Shown: positions 44,243-56,536, counted from the first letter of the stretch. The stretch: DNA of 64,000 nt from Emergomyces orientalis (GCA_002110485.1 MOWL01000089.1:434001-498000); one strand, 5' to 3'. The notes: a model not told the origin generated them from the sequence alone. Numbers and translations: made by a program.

Positions 44243-46950
44243 TGTTTCATGTTCTTCTCATTAGTTTTCTGTGGGTTGGAGAAAAATCTCTGTCTTAGAA
44301 CTTCAGTCTTATTCTCAAATATTTCTGTCAGTGAGAGATTGTCAGTGTTCTCTCTCATTAGAAATGAGACCTTAGATGATTGAGCATGATTCTGACTGCT
44401 CAGACATTCTCACTTTATCATTTTTCATAGTAGCTTGAGCTTGAATTCTGTGCTGTGCATGAGTTCTCTGAAGCTGTTGACTTTAGCTAGCTTGACCTCT
44501 CTGTTCTGTAGAGCTCAGGCCTGAATTATGTCTTCTGCAGATACATCTCTATTTTTCTTGATTCTTTTGTATTAATTGATTGCTTCTGACACTCGGGGGG
44601 ACCACCAGGTGCGGCTGTGTTGACTGTGATTCATGATTTTAGCATGTCTAGCTGCTATCTCTTTCACAAAGTTGACTAGATACTCTGTGTAGTTGTCCAT
44701 CTGATCTCTAGAGATTAGAGCCTCAGGCATTTTCAATATCTGACACTCTTGTTCTATCTGTTCTGAGTATGCATGGTGTCATGAGCATCTTTGTTTGCTG
44801 TTGTATGATGCTTCAAGCTCAATGGTGGTTGCTATTGACTGATGATCAGATGTCATGTCTGTCTCAGAATCTATCTTGCAGCTAATCATTAGGTTATGTA
44901 GTTCTGAAGATAAAAATGTCAGATTCACTGTGATATCTGAGCTTTCTCTGTCTTGCCAAGTCACAGTGTCTTCTGAGGTTGCTAGATGCAGGTTCAAGAC
45001 ACTAATTTGCACATTTAGCTTTCATGTCATTGCAAAGTTTTGTCTGACTTCATTTCCTTCTCACTGAGTGTGATGTACATTGAAATTCTCAACCACAATG
45101 ATTTCTGCTAGGCTCGCGCTTTCATGATGAGTTTGTGCTTGTAGCGCTTCCTCAGCTTCTTGCACTGTTGCTTGTAGTTGATATATAGATGAGTCAGGTA
45201 TCATTGTGGTGTAACTTTCAGATGATGCTGCATACATATTGACAATGATGATTGGCCCACTCTCTGTTAATAGAGTGAGCACTGTTATATGTGTGAAGAT
45301 TGTCTTTGTCTTCCAGGTTTTGACTGCTAATTACTTATTGATTAGAAAGCACACTTTCATGTTCTTCTGTTTCATATCTGTCTGCCAGAAATTACAGTTT
45401 GCTGAACAGTATATATATTCTGAGTAGCTTCTGTATTCAAGGCTCCTGTATTGCAATCATGTCATAGTTTAGTGTCATTTCAGGCTTTGTCAACAGAGGT
45501 CCCATGACTTTATTTGACTTATGCACATTGTATTGTAGGATAACCAGGTTTTTCTTCATAGCTCATTCATTTGGTTGCTCTGTGAGTGGCTAGTTTGTGA
45601 TGATCCTCCAGGTGCTGGCTGATCATTCAAGTGTATGAAGCTTGTCATGGATCTGCATTGTTGAGCTCCTGCTTTGAATATGTCCATCAATCTTTTCACT
45701 CTGTGGGGGGTCTCTGTGGGTTCCTCATTTAGAGGTCTGTTGCGTTTCCATGAATAGCTGAAGCCATCCGCGTCAGGTACTCTTATCTCAAACTGCTTGA
45801 AGCGCCCTATCAGTGACTCTTTCGCGCTTTTAGCTACCATTTTTCTCTCTGGGCAGCTCAGATGCCATGCTGCATGGCTTCCACTGCAGTTGCTGCACTT
45901 TGGTCTGCTACCTTTCAGTACCCCTGGGCAGGTCTTATCTCCATGTCCTTTTTGTGTGCAATGACTGCAGGTTTCCTCCCTTCTGCAGAAGTGAGCTATG
46001 TGCTCATATTACTGACATTTGTAATATTTAGTTACTCTGGCTTCTCTGTGAAATATCTCCATCATGCAGTATTCATTTCCTAGAATGAGTTCATTGTCTA
46101 CCAGTGTGTTGGCCTGGTGTGATGCAGCAACATTGATGACTATGCTTTCATGCAGTTTCTGCTGTCTAACTGTTATCTTATCCACCTTGTGAATTAGAGC
46201 TTTGCAACATAGTGTTGGGTTCTGTTTATAAATGCTCTCTATGGCATGTTCAGAGGTTTCTCAGTTGACAGCCCTCAAGGGGGCACTCTTGACTAGTACC
46301 ATGTACATTTCTTGCTTCATGCGCGCTTTCTCTCCCCATTTGTGCATTCAGCTATTGTCCCCTGTCAGTTTGATCTTGGTGTCAGATCCCCACTTGGCAT
46401 GTGCCTTGCTGCTATCACTCTTTCTTTTGTTATGTTCTTGATGACTTCATTTGCCTGTGTGACAATTGCTTCTGATGTGTGTTCAGCCTTGGGAATTGTC
46501 TCACAGCTCTGGCAGGTGATGACTATTTCTTGTAGTGTTTTGATTGATACAGTCTTAGCTGGAGGTTCTTCTCTGACTGCAATTGCCGCCTATGTGAGTG
46601 TTCTGTTGGGCTTGTTGTGTAGATTTTGCTGTTTGAATGCGCTCATTGCGTGTTCCATCTCTTTCAGTAGCTAATCATACAGTTCAGCTTTCATCTTCTT
46701 CACTGCTCTCAGTGTATTTTGTAGACACTCTTTTCTCTTCTCATTAATTTTCTTGTCACTCTCTCTCTTTCTGAGTATTGCAGTGAGTGCTTGAATGACT
46801 GTTGCTTGATTATTTAGCTTTCTTTTCTGTTTTATTGAGTTTTCTGTCTCTGACACGCGTTGTGCCTCACATGTGCTATTTTTCTTTACCTCCATTCTAT
46901 CTTCTTCATTCAGTATTATTCAGCTTACTAAAAAGTGCTTCTTGCTCCTT
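44243..46950 (-). mobile_element. LINE-2b, heavily mutated second copy, 3'-truncated
   Basis: Aligns with LINE-2a from the ORF1 start (46895) through the endonuclease into the linker before RT, where the Gypsy-B LTR interrupts it at 44243. Zinc knuckles (CSHCTQKGHGDKTC, CSNCSGSHAAWHLSC), IVVENFNVHH and TSDHQSIATT are still readable. Trp codons of LINE-2a are repeatedly TGA here. One Cys of the first knuckle is Tyr. Confidence 0.8.
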
Positions 46951-47040
46951 TTCTTCTTTCTAGATGCACTTCTTGCTGTGTTCAAGTTATGTAATGATGA
47001 GTTCTGAAATTCAAAGCTCTTTTTTCTCTTTATGAATATA

Positions 47041-47100
47041 TCTCATCACTGGATTAAAAACCTCTTGCACTAATAAATATATGCAACAATTTTCCTTTAT
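47041..47100 (-). repeat. Fragment matching the LINE-2a 3' UTR
   Basis: About 48 bp (CTGGATTAAAAACCTC, then TGCACTAATAAAT) match 36410-36460 in the same orientation. It lies just upstream of the LINE-2b 5' end, as expected if a same-family copy once stood in tandem. Confidence 0.45.
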
Positions 47101-47166
47101 ATAATTTAGTATATAAAAACATTTTTATTTCACACTTATAGTAACAAGTTAAGCATTGATTCACTA

Positions 47167-47866
47167 TTATCTACATTGAGTATATGTCATGCCGTCATAG
47201 CGTATACAGTCAAAGCAATTATGTCTCACACAATACGCCTGAGTACTGCAGGGAATTCTATGGCAATCAGGTTGGCGCAGTGATAATCTTTGAGAAGTAG
47301 AAGCCCGCGACATCATCTGCTGTTTCAAATTATGATTTGCTTGTGAATACTCCAATTTCACAGGCTGAATATGACTGGGTGGGTTCCAGATCTCTTCAAG
47401 TTGAACTTCAGAGCCATTAACATTAGCCCATTTCTCTTTCAGAAAATTATTTTGTATCTCATCTGAAACCCAAGATGCAGCAATCATCATCTGTTCACTG
47501 GTGAGCACTGCATAATCTATCACTTGTTCATCCCAAGTGAAGGATCGCAGGATGCCGTCATCACCAAAATGTTTGAACCCGTTTGGATCACTCTTCAAGT
47601 TGTGAATAATCTCGGTTAAGTCATTCTCATTCTACAGCATGCATTGTCAGAAGGTGTTCAAAAGTGTAAGAGAAATCAATTTTTCTTTCAAACATGCATG
47701 TGAACTCACTGATGCTACTGCAGTGCCGGTGTTCTATGAACAAACTAATGGTTAATCATATCACTCGGGCTTTGGTTTCTGCTTCGTTGGTACAAAGACT
47801 TACTCCAGAAATCACTAACAAAGCCAGTATATAGCAGCTGATAGCAGTTAATGACAGAAATTTCAT
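47167..47866 (-). CDS. Small secreted cysteine-rich protein, 2 exons, about 188 aa
   Basis: Exon 1 (47866-47765) encodes a signal peptide: MKFL, then a hydrophobic core CYILALLVISG, with likely cleavage before about residue 27. Exon 2 (47631-47167) continues in frame after a 133-nt intron with a CTGAC branch and CTGTAG acceptor; the donor is GTGATA, or alternatively the upstream GTAAGT. The mature part has SFTWDEQVIDYAVLT and ends in a six-Cys segment spaced CX4CX5CX4CX2CX10C, which would allow three disulfides. The family was not recognised. All Trp codons are TGG and the frame is open for 154 codons, although transposons on both sides are riddled with TGA. This suggests selection and fits a candidate effector or other extracellular protein; no host interaction is shown. 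Confidence 0.65.
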
Positions 47867-47870
47867 TTTG

Positions 47871-47973
47871 ACAAAATAGTTGTGGAACAAAATAGTTGAA
47901 TAAAATAGTTGGACAAAATAGTTGTTGAACAAAATAGTTGGACAAGACAAAATAGTTGTTGATTCAAGTAATT
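47871..47973 (-). repeat. Six-fold 12-bp tandem repeat next to the secreted-protein start codon
   Basis: The unit ACAAAATAGTTG (plus strand; one copy ATAAAATAGTTG) recurs six times with 1-6 bp spacers and ends 4 bp before the ATG. It would lie in the 5' UTR or core promoter. Confidence 0.75.
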
Positions 47974-49267
47974 GAGCGGAAGCTTGCTTGTACATTAGAT
48001 TTTTTGTTCTTTTTTTTCTGCTCGCAACTGGCATAGGCATGGCATGTCTTTATATACTTCATTATTGATCTAATTTTAACTTTGACATACGGCCAAATGA
48101 AAGAAGCAGGTTTGTATCAAATATCAAATTAATGAATGTTTGAGCAGTATTCTATTTATTTTACCCAGGGTTTTCTTTCAAAACTTCATCATAGATCATG
48201 AATATTTTCTCTAAAGCACTCATGCAGATTGTGACATGAGTAAATTAAATTATAACTTTTCCGAACTTTCTAAAGCTTCTCAAACTTATAATTAGATTTG
48301 CCAGTGAAATAAAAAAAATTCTCAAAATCAAGCTTAGCTCTCAAACTCAAATTTAAAAATCTTAATTAACTGAGTATTATGAAACTGATAAACTAACTTG
48401 ATAGTCTAAATGGCCGCTCACTGAATGCAATTCTGGTTTGCGGAGCACAGTGTAGCAATATATAGTGTGATTAAAAAAAATCAAAATAGAGTTTACACTA
48501 GTCATTCTGCAATATAATTGATTAACATTTGCGTATACTTATTGACTGATATTTATATATCTATATATATATTTATGTAATTCGAAATCCGTATCTTCAT
48601 GGCCGATTATAAAAGTACAATTAGTTGAATTTTCACTTTTTATTTAATAAATATTTATAAATTGTAATAATAAAAAAATATACTAATTATATTTCATGAT
48701 CAGATACGAATATACAGAAATCTCTATTTAAAATTATAATTAAAATTAAAATTCAATATTAAAAATTTAAACTGAATGTGATAGCAAGCTTTCTGTGAAG
48801 CAGCTAGCGTAGATTTTCTCTGAAACTCTACTAAGAGTACATAAATATATCAATACTAATTTAAAAGAGATTCATATACAGAATTCAATATATATATTAT
48901 ACTAAATCAGAATGATTTGTTGGCCTCTAGAACATAGAGTTCAATAAATAGTTATATATTTATTTTAAAATCTATTTAGCTTTGTAGATTTCTTTGTCTA
49001 GTTTATATAAAATTCATATAACTGTCATAGATTCTCCATTTTCCCGAATGAGATATATAAGAAAAAAATTTATATATTATATATAGAAGATCTGGAACTA
49101 GTCTCATTATCATCATCATCATCATTATTATCATCATCATTGAATTTTATTAAAATAATTATATTAATTAGTTTAACTTAGTGAGTTATTTCTTCTTGCG
49201 TGTTTTTATAAAATTTGAAGTTTTCATTACATAATTGCAAATTTCAATTTGCGATTTAAATGATTTA
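47974..49267. other. AT-rich stretch without a gene
   Basis: Very low GC, no supported ORF, no recognised element. A CAT/TAT microsatellite lies near 49108-49140. It may be decayed repeat DNA or a heterochromatic spacer. Confidence 0.45.
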
Positions 49268-49866
49268 TGTAATGGCGTAGTGAATATAGTATGTATATTC
49301 TAGCCGTGAAGGGATTGGAACAGTGTGAGAAAATAGATACACGAAATTGTATTGATAGATTCAAATGTATATATAGAATAGAAAATGAACTGTTTGCTAA
49401 CCTTCTTCATGAAAAGAAAGCCTAGATAATGAATATATATGACTGCACTCTCTAGTGCGATCACGTGCACAGCTGCTTGGCATGGTGCGCACCCCTTTTC
49501 GATCGGGCGGTTGTATCATAGATAATGTGCATTATACCCTAACTAAACTAACTAGTGAACACGCTGGCAACTATATAATGGGGGACACGTGACTATGGTA
49601 GCCCTAGTATCATCCAACAACAACCGCCCGATCGAAAAGGGGTGCGCACCATGCCAAGCAGCTGCGCACGTGATCGCACTAGAGAGTGCAGTCATATATA
49701 TTCATTATCTAGACTTTCTCTTCATGAAGAAGGTTAGCAAACAGTTCATTTTCTATTCTATATATACATTTGAATCTATTAATACAATTTCATGTATTTA
49801 TCTTCTCACACTGTTTCAATCCCTTCATGGCTAGAATATACATACTATATTCACTATGTCATTACA
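49268..49866. repeat. Inverted pair of LTR-2 copies (247-bp arms, 105-bp centre)
   Basis: Left arm 49268-49514 begins TGTAATGGCGTAG. Right arm 49620-49866 is its inverse, ending CATTACA. Differences are about ten, all transitions. The centre (49515-49619) is the reverse complement of the LTR segment at about 57995-58093. The right arm is directly followed by gag sequence and may serve as 5' LTR of Gypsy-D. Confidence 0.75.
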
Positions 49867-52800
49867 GTTCTGTTTGCTCAAAAAGAAAAGGAACAGTTCA
49901 TCAAGACAGAATAAAAAGAAAAACAAATCAACATGCCTTTCAAGAAGCAAAACACCAAGAACACAACTGAAGAAGTTGCAGATGTGCACTCATCAGAAAG
50001 CTCATGCACCACCTGTTTCACAAGACATCAGTTGAAGTTAGAGAATGAACTGACACACCTTCTCTCAAGCAATCTTGAATCTGTGAGAAGTGCATCAGCA
50101 GAGTCTCTCACATCTTCATCAAATGAGATGAAAGCCTCAATGAAAAAGCTTTCAGCTTCAAACAAGAAGAAATAAAAAGAGAGAGAGAAAACATTTTCTC
50201 TTTTCAAAAATCAGAGTATGAGACTTTTGATGAGGTGAAAAGAGAAACTTGAAGAATAACTGTGTTATTAAAAACTTTTGAGAACAATTGTGTGATTGAA
50301 ATACTGTCTTGAAAAAAACACATTCTCTGAAGAAGATGCACAGGAACAACTGCAGCAGATGATTTCAGAAGAGAGAGATGCTGTCCTTTCTTCTAAAAAT
50401 CAAAAACACTCACAGGCGGATACTACACAGCTCCCCACGCGCTCTATACAACCCCCATGACTAGATCTGGGAGACAAATATAAAGGAAAGAGCATGTCAG
50501 AATACAAAGCATTTGTTATCAAGATGGAAACCCATTTTGAAAGAAATGACTGATATTATGAGGATCAGAAAGGGAATAAAGTGTGTGATGAAAGTCTGAT
50601 GTTGGAAGAGAAGTCTGCAAAGAAATGAAATATCTTTAAGAGAAATCATGTTCAGAATGAAACAGCTGCACAGTTGAATTGGTCTGATTTCTGCAGTCAT
50701 CTTCAGAGGCAGATAAATGATCCAGAGATCATTCAATGTCAAGCAGAACAGTGTTTCACAGATGCACAGCAGAAAGATAATCAGACTATCCATGATTTTG
50801 CAAAATACCTGGATGAACTGAAGTGCCGCCAGATGGATGTGTTCACAGAGAACCAGCACATGTTCAACTTATTGACACGCGCGCACCCAGTCCTTCGGGC
50901 GGAGTTTCAAAAACACTCAAACCGCCCCAAAGAATATGAGGCTATGTTGACACAGTTGCAGGTGATTGAGGAAAATGTCTCAGAATGCATGAATGCAATC
51001 AAACATGGAAAATCTTTCAATCATACTTGTGCATCACCTGCAAACCAGTTTTCAGATGCCAAACAGGCCTGGACTGATGTAAATGCGCAGTTGGGAACCA
51101 ATCATGGCTGCTCTAAAGAGCAGAATTCTCGCGGGAATCGCACAGCACTGAAATGCAGTCACTGCCAGAAACCCAGCCATATATCTGATAATTGCTATAC
51201 ACTGCATCCTGAGAAGCGACCTGCCAACTGCACAGCAAAAAACTAGCAATCCCAGTGATGAGTGCTGCAACTGCACTGAGAGTTTCTTTCAAAGAAAAGA
51301 GGAGCAGTGAAAAGGCTTTAGCAATGAATGTTTGAATTAAAACTTCAAAAGACATGGCCATTGCGCGGGCACTCGTGGATTCGGGTGCAGAAGGTAACTT
51401 CCTTAGTCAATCATGGGCAAAGGCGCACCTTGCTGCACCCCCTGGTGCACCCCACAAAGTGAAAGCCATAGATGAACATCAGGTCTACTCATATGATCAA
51501 CACAATCTATTTCTCCGCGTGATTGACGATGGAAACCTCTCCTGTGATCATAAATTTGGTTTTGATGCAGTGACCTTGAAAGAATATGATGTAATCCTGG
51601 GATATCCCTGGTTACATGACTCCAACTCTGATATTCATTGGCCTGTACGGAAATGGTACTACCGGTGCGCAGATACTGCAGATCAGGTAGAAATCATTGA
51701 TGCAGACACATGTCTGAAGGCCATTGAGAAGGGGTGCGCAGCTTATGTGATACATCCCCGGGCGCTTCTAAATGATGAGCCCATGGCACTGTTTGGTGCT
51801 GCGCTTGTCGGAGAGCCTTCAATTCCTGAAGACTATAAGAACTACTTAGATGTCTTCTTGAAGATTGAGGCTGGGATTCTCCCTGCACATGCGCAGCATG
51901 ATCATGCCATTGATATAGAATCAGGAAAGGAACCCCCTTACTGATCTATTTACAATCTTTCCGCCAAAGAGTTACAAATTCTGCGGGAATATCTTGAAAA
52001 TGCCTTGAAGAAAGGATGGATAAGATCTTTCAAAAGCTCAGCAGGCGCACCTATCTTCTTTGTCCCTAAAAAGGATGGGAGCATGCGCCTGTGTGTGAAT
52101 TATTGTGGATTGAATGCTATCTTCATAAAGAATCAATATCCACTACCTCTGATCAGTGAAACAATGGACCGCCTTGCAGGTGCGCGTATATTTACGCAAC
52201 TTGACCTACGAGATGCGTACCATCGGATTCAGATACATGAGGAAGATGAATGGAAGACTGCCTTTTGCACTTGCTATGAACATTTTGAATATGCTGTTCT
52301 GTCTTTTGAGCTTGCAAATGCACCCGCAATCTTTCAGGTCTATATTAATAAGATGTTAAGTGATCTACTGGACACTTGCTGTGTGACTTATCTTGATGAC
52401 ATTGTCATTTACTCCAATTCCATAGAGGAACATCAGAAACATGTACACACTGTGCTGAATCATCTATGAACATTCAAACTATATGTCAAATTGAGCAAGT
52501 GCACTTTTCATGTGAAAGAAATTAACTTTCTTGATTTTCTCATTGATATTGATGAAATCAGAATGAAAAAGAGTCAGATTGAAACTATTCTTTTCTGATC
52601 AGAATCTATTTATGTCAGAGACATTCAAATCTTTTTAGAATTCACCAATTTTTATTAATGCTTTATTGAAAACTTTGCAAGAAAGACTGCACTCTTGTCA
52701 AACCTAATCAAGAACACAAGTTACAAAGAAGAGAATAAAAAGGCAATCATATTAAATGTCAAAGCTCAAGAAGCATTTAAGATTCTAAAAGAAATCTTTA

Positions 52801-54950
52801 TGAAAGTGCCACTGCTTGCACATTTCAATCCAGAGTGGAAGACTCAGGTGGAACCTGATGCATCTGCATTTGCCATCACTGCCATTCTGACTCAGTTAAA
52901 TCCAGCAGATGGTCAATGGCACCCTGTTGCATTCTGGTCTCGGGGCCTAATTGCTGCAGAGCGCAACTACACCACCGGTGACCAAGAACTACTGGCCATT
53001 GTGGCAGCCTTTAAACAATGGCGTCACTATTTGCATGGTGCTGCGCACCATGTAGTTGTTCTATCTGATCATGCCAACCTGCGCCACTTCATGCTAACGA
53101 CGGAGTTAAGCGGGCGTCAGATAAGATGGATGGAGATGCTCAGTGCGTTCAATTTCACTATTGAGCACTGTCCAGGGGTAAAGAACCCCGCCGATGCGCC
53201 CAGTCATCGCCCTGATTATGAAAGAGCCGCGCCAAAACACACCTTGTTGCTCACAATTCAAGAAAAGCTCTTACGAGGAACCTTTAAAACCCAGAATTCA
53301 AATCACATCTGAGAATCTGGAAAACTTGATCAGAAAATAGCCAAAATGGTGGTGCATCTAAATCTAAATCTAAATGAAGAACAAGATGCTGAAAGCATTA
53401 ATGCAAACTTTATCTGTGTACTTTGAAATGCATGCGCGGATGAGAGTAGCACTGAGGGTGATACAGAGAGGCTAGCTCACCTGGTGCCCCGGGCTCTAGT
53501 GACTGTTGCGCTAGAATCCGATACAGCCTATTTCATGGAACTGGGGGAACCTATAGTAGAGTTTCTACTGCGCATTCAGTCTCAGGACGCTGAGGCAATT
53601 CAAGTGCGCATGAAACTCAAAAAAGAGGAAATGAAAGAAGCTGAGTGCTTGCACTGAAGAGTTGATGAAAATGATCTTCTCTGGTTTCAAGAATGTGTTT
53701 TTGTCCCCAAAGACAAGGCAACAACTGAAACCACTACCAATTCCTAGCCGCCCCTTTGAAACAGTCACTATGAATATGATAGTCAAACTTCCCCCCTCAG
53801 AATGGAATGGAAAAGTATATGACTCTATTCTGATTTTTGTAGATAAGCTTACAAAGATCGCTATCTACAAACTCACAACAGAAGAAATAGATGCAGAAGA
53901 ACTAGCATATATTGTTTTTGAAGTCTTCACAGAACTTTTCAGTTATTTCAAGAATTGAGTAACTGACCACACAGGTATTTTCACTAGCAAGTACTGATCT
54001 ACTCTTTGTCATCTTCTAAAGATGTGCAGATGTTTAACAACTGCTTTTCATTCTCAAACAGATGGTCAGACAGAAAGACAAAATCAAACCTTGGAACACT
54101 ATCTGCACGTTTATACAAACTACTATCAGAATGACTGGGCACAATGGTTACCACTTGCAGCGCATGTCTATAATCACTCCATGTATAGTGTCCTCGGCAT
54201 TTCCCCGGCGGAAGCCTTGATGGGATACCGATCGGACCTAACATTGAACATAGAAGTGAATGCGCAGCTAGCAGGAGAAGCACAGAGTGCAACTGGATGA
54301 GTTCAGAAGCTGCATGAAATAAGACAGAATCTTCTAACAATCTTGACTCATGTACAAGAGTCACAGAAGAAATACTATGATCTGCAACACAAACCACAAA
54401 TCTTTGCAGTGAGAGACTGAGTAATGCTGCACACCAAAAATATAAACACTCTATGCTCAAGTCTGAAATTAAATCACCGCCTACTGGAACCTTTTCAGAT
54501 TCAGAATAAATGAGAAAAACAGTTCTATCAACTGAAGTTAACTTCATAATTTCAAGATATTCATTCTGTTTTTCATGTTTCTCTTCTAGAATTATATCAT
54601 GCCAGAAATGGAAAGATTTCTGAGACAGAACTCATAGTGATGAATGAAAATAATCAATTTGAAGTAGAAACTATTCTAAACAAGAGAATTCACTATGAAA
54701 AGATTCAATATCTAGTCAAATGAAAAGAATTTACAGAAGCTGAAAACTTCTGAGAATCTGAAGTGCATTTAATAGATGCACAGAAGAAAGTGAAGAAATT
54801 TAATACTAAATTTGATCATAAATCTCTACAGCAAAAACAGAGAAAAACCAGAAAATAAAAAAAAAACTTGTTATTAAATTATGATCTGAAGATAAAAAGA
54901 AAAGAAATCACTACACAACTTCAAAAGAAGTGCATCTAATGCTCAAACAT
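49867..54950 (+). mobile_element. Gypsy-D chromovirus, inactivated
   Basis: Plus-strand gag, protease, RT, RNase H, integrase and chromodomain in order. The 5' side is an LTR-2 arm. The 3' LTR is uncertain: a polypurine tract and a TGTAACGG terminus at 56273 could belong to it or to a lost Copia neighbour. Confidence 0.8.
49933..54900 (+). pseudogene. Gypsy-D gag-pol
   Basis: Gag (49933-51246) has a Ser-rich start and a knuckle CSHCQKPSHISDNC near 51155. The protease is at 51354 onward (LVDSGAEGNFLS). RT (about 51960-52600) has LDLRDAYHRI and TYLDDIVIYSNS. RNase H (about 52790-53220) has PDASAFAI, AAERNYTTGDQELLA and LSDHANLRHF. Integrase (53700-54540) has FVDKLTKIA and TAFHSQTDGQTERQNQ. The chromodomain (54655-54790) has FEVETILNKR and YLVK-stop-KEF, where the stop is TGA for the expected Trp. 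Further TGA codons replace Trp in gag (near 50548 and 50627) and RT. Confidence 0.82.
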
Positions 54951-56272
54951 CATCTAACTAATCAGAATGTTTACTGATACCTCATTCAACACTCATTGAG
55001 CATTACTCTGCCAAAATTCCAACCAAAATCCCATCTCATCATCTGCAGCAATAGCCGCGTCTGTCCACCCAACACAATTAACGTGCAGCATATTGCCCGC
55101 GACGCATACGCGATTCAAGAGGACAGCATCAACATGCGCACGCGCCTATATCTCTATTAGCAACCATACCTTCAAAGTTAGTTGAAAGAGACAAATGCGC
55201 ACCTTGCAGCACATGTGATTGCCTTGACTGCATCAAGTGCAGCAAGTGGTGTGAGAACCACCCCCAATCACACAAACTGGTAATACAGATCAGCCATTCT
55301 GACACCATGCGCGCAAACAACAGGTGCACATGATGAAGTGCTCAGTCAGCAACTTTGAATTGTTCTTCTCTCTCTTCTTCTTGTTGTCATTGTCGTCTTC
55401 AGAGGGGCCCAATCCCCCAGACATCATCGGAGGGGGGGGGACAACAGCAGCAATGTGGGGGCGGGGGCGAGGAGCAGGCGTGGGCGTAGCGGGGGCGGGA
55501 GAATAAGCAACCATGTTGAAGACAGAAGTGGGAGCCATTTCTTCAAGAACTGCATAAGTTAGTGATTTTCAATGCAAATGGACATGCCATTTGTCAGACA
55601 GAAACAAGAATGAGAATCAAGAAACACAGATCTTGAAAACTTGAACAAGTTTTCAACTGCAAAAGAAACAAAACCAGGCTGGTTAACAATCCTAATATGG
55701 AGATAAAGAGCAACTATTCTAGGCATATTCAACAGACAGTTTCCATGCGCAGATAAAAGAGTCCAAGGTATATCCATTGGGCAACATTATAGCATGGCTG
55801 TGCAGACGAAATCCAAGCATCACATAACATAATCACCCATGACAGGCAGAAATGCGCACTACGCAGGAATTCAAGAAGCGCAGTTGACATTGCAAGAAAG
55901 ACATGTGAAAAGACCTACTGTTTAATAGTGAAGAAAGAAGAAGAAGAAGAAAAAGAAGCAGCAGCAGCAGCAGATGCAGAAGATGTGGTGATGATGCTGT
56001 AACTTGCAAAAGAGAAAATCATGAGCAGAAAGTAAGAAGCATATATAGCTTTCATCTCACAAAGTGTGTCAGGATCAATCACTGATCTGAACACTGATTG
56101 GCTATTACAGCACTTCAATTCTGTGTCTCTATTGGCCTGATTAGTGAGACAATCTCAGTATGTTACACAAGAAGTGATCTGGTTATTTTATGTTGTTGAT
56201 TCACCGCGTTGTTGATATCTGGGTGGTTACTGGGCGGCTACGGGGCTAGCCGCAAAAAAGGGGGGGGATAGT
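54951..56272 (-). other. Region 3' of Gypsy-D with short antisense frames, unrecognised
   Basis: Minus-strand frames include one from 56118 whose internal Met at about 56058 opens a signal-peptide-like segment (MKAIYASYFLLMIFSFASY) and then Ala and Ser runs; one at 55777-55559; and a Pro-rich one at 55538-55290 (MAPTSVFNM). CCAAT motifs precede the first. They could be exons of a decayed gene or an antisense gene of the element. On the plus strand 55081-55335 encodes a dense Cys cluster (CAPCSTCDCLDCIKC). A GAA/GCA microsatellite lies at about 55935-55980. A polypurine tract (about 56252-56270) ends the region. Confidence 0.3.
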
Positions 56273-56536
56273 TGTAACGGCCCGTTCCACGCCAAGAGCT
56301 GTGCACGTGATCTCACGTGATCAATCGAATACAATGTTGGATGATGTTGGACGTCTGAGTGGTTGTATTGGTGTGGCTATCTAGTGGCTATATGTGTGTG
56401 TACGGGGCGCTAGTCCGTAATAGGAGGCCATGGCTCCCACACCCCCCCTCGGACTAGCTACCGTGCTGCTAATATACATTAAAAACCCATTGAAATCTCA
56501 TATCCACTACACCCATTCCGTTCGTCATAGCCATAC

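Noticed and set aside
47871..47973. CRISPR-like repeat array
   Set aside because: Units are 12 bp with 1-6 bp spacers, there are no unique long spacers, and the DNA is eukaryotic.
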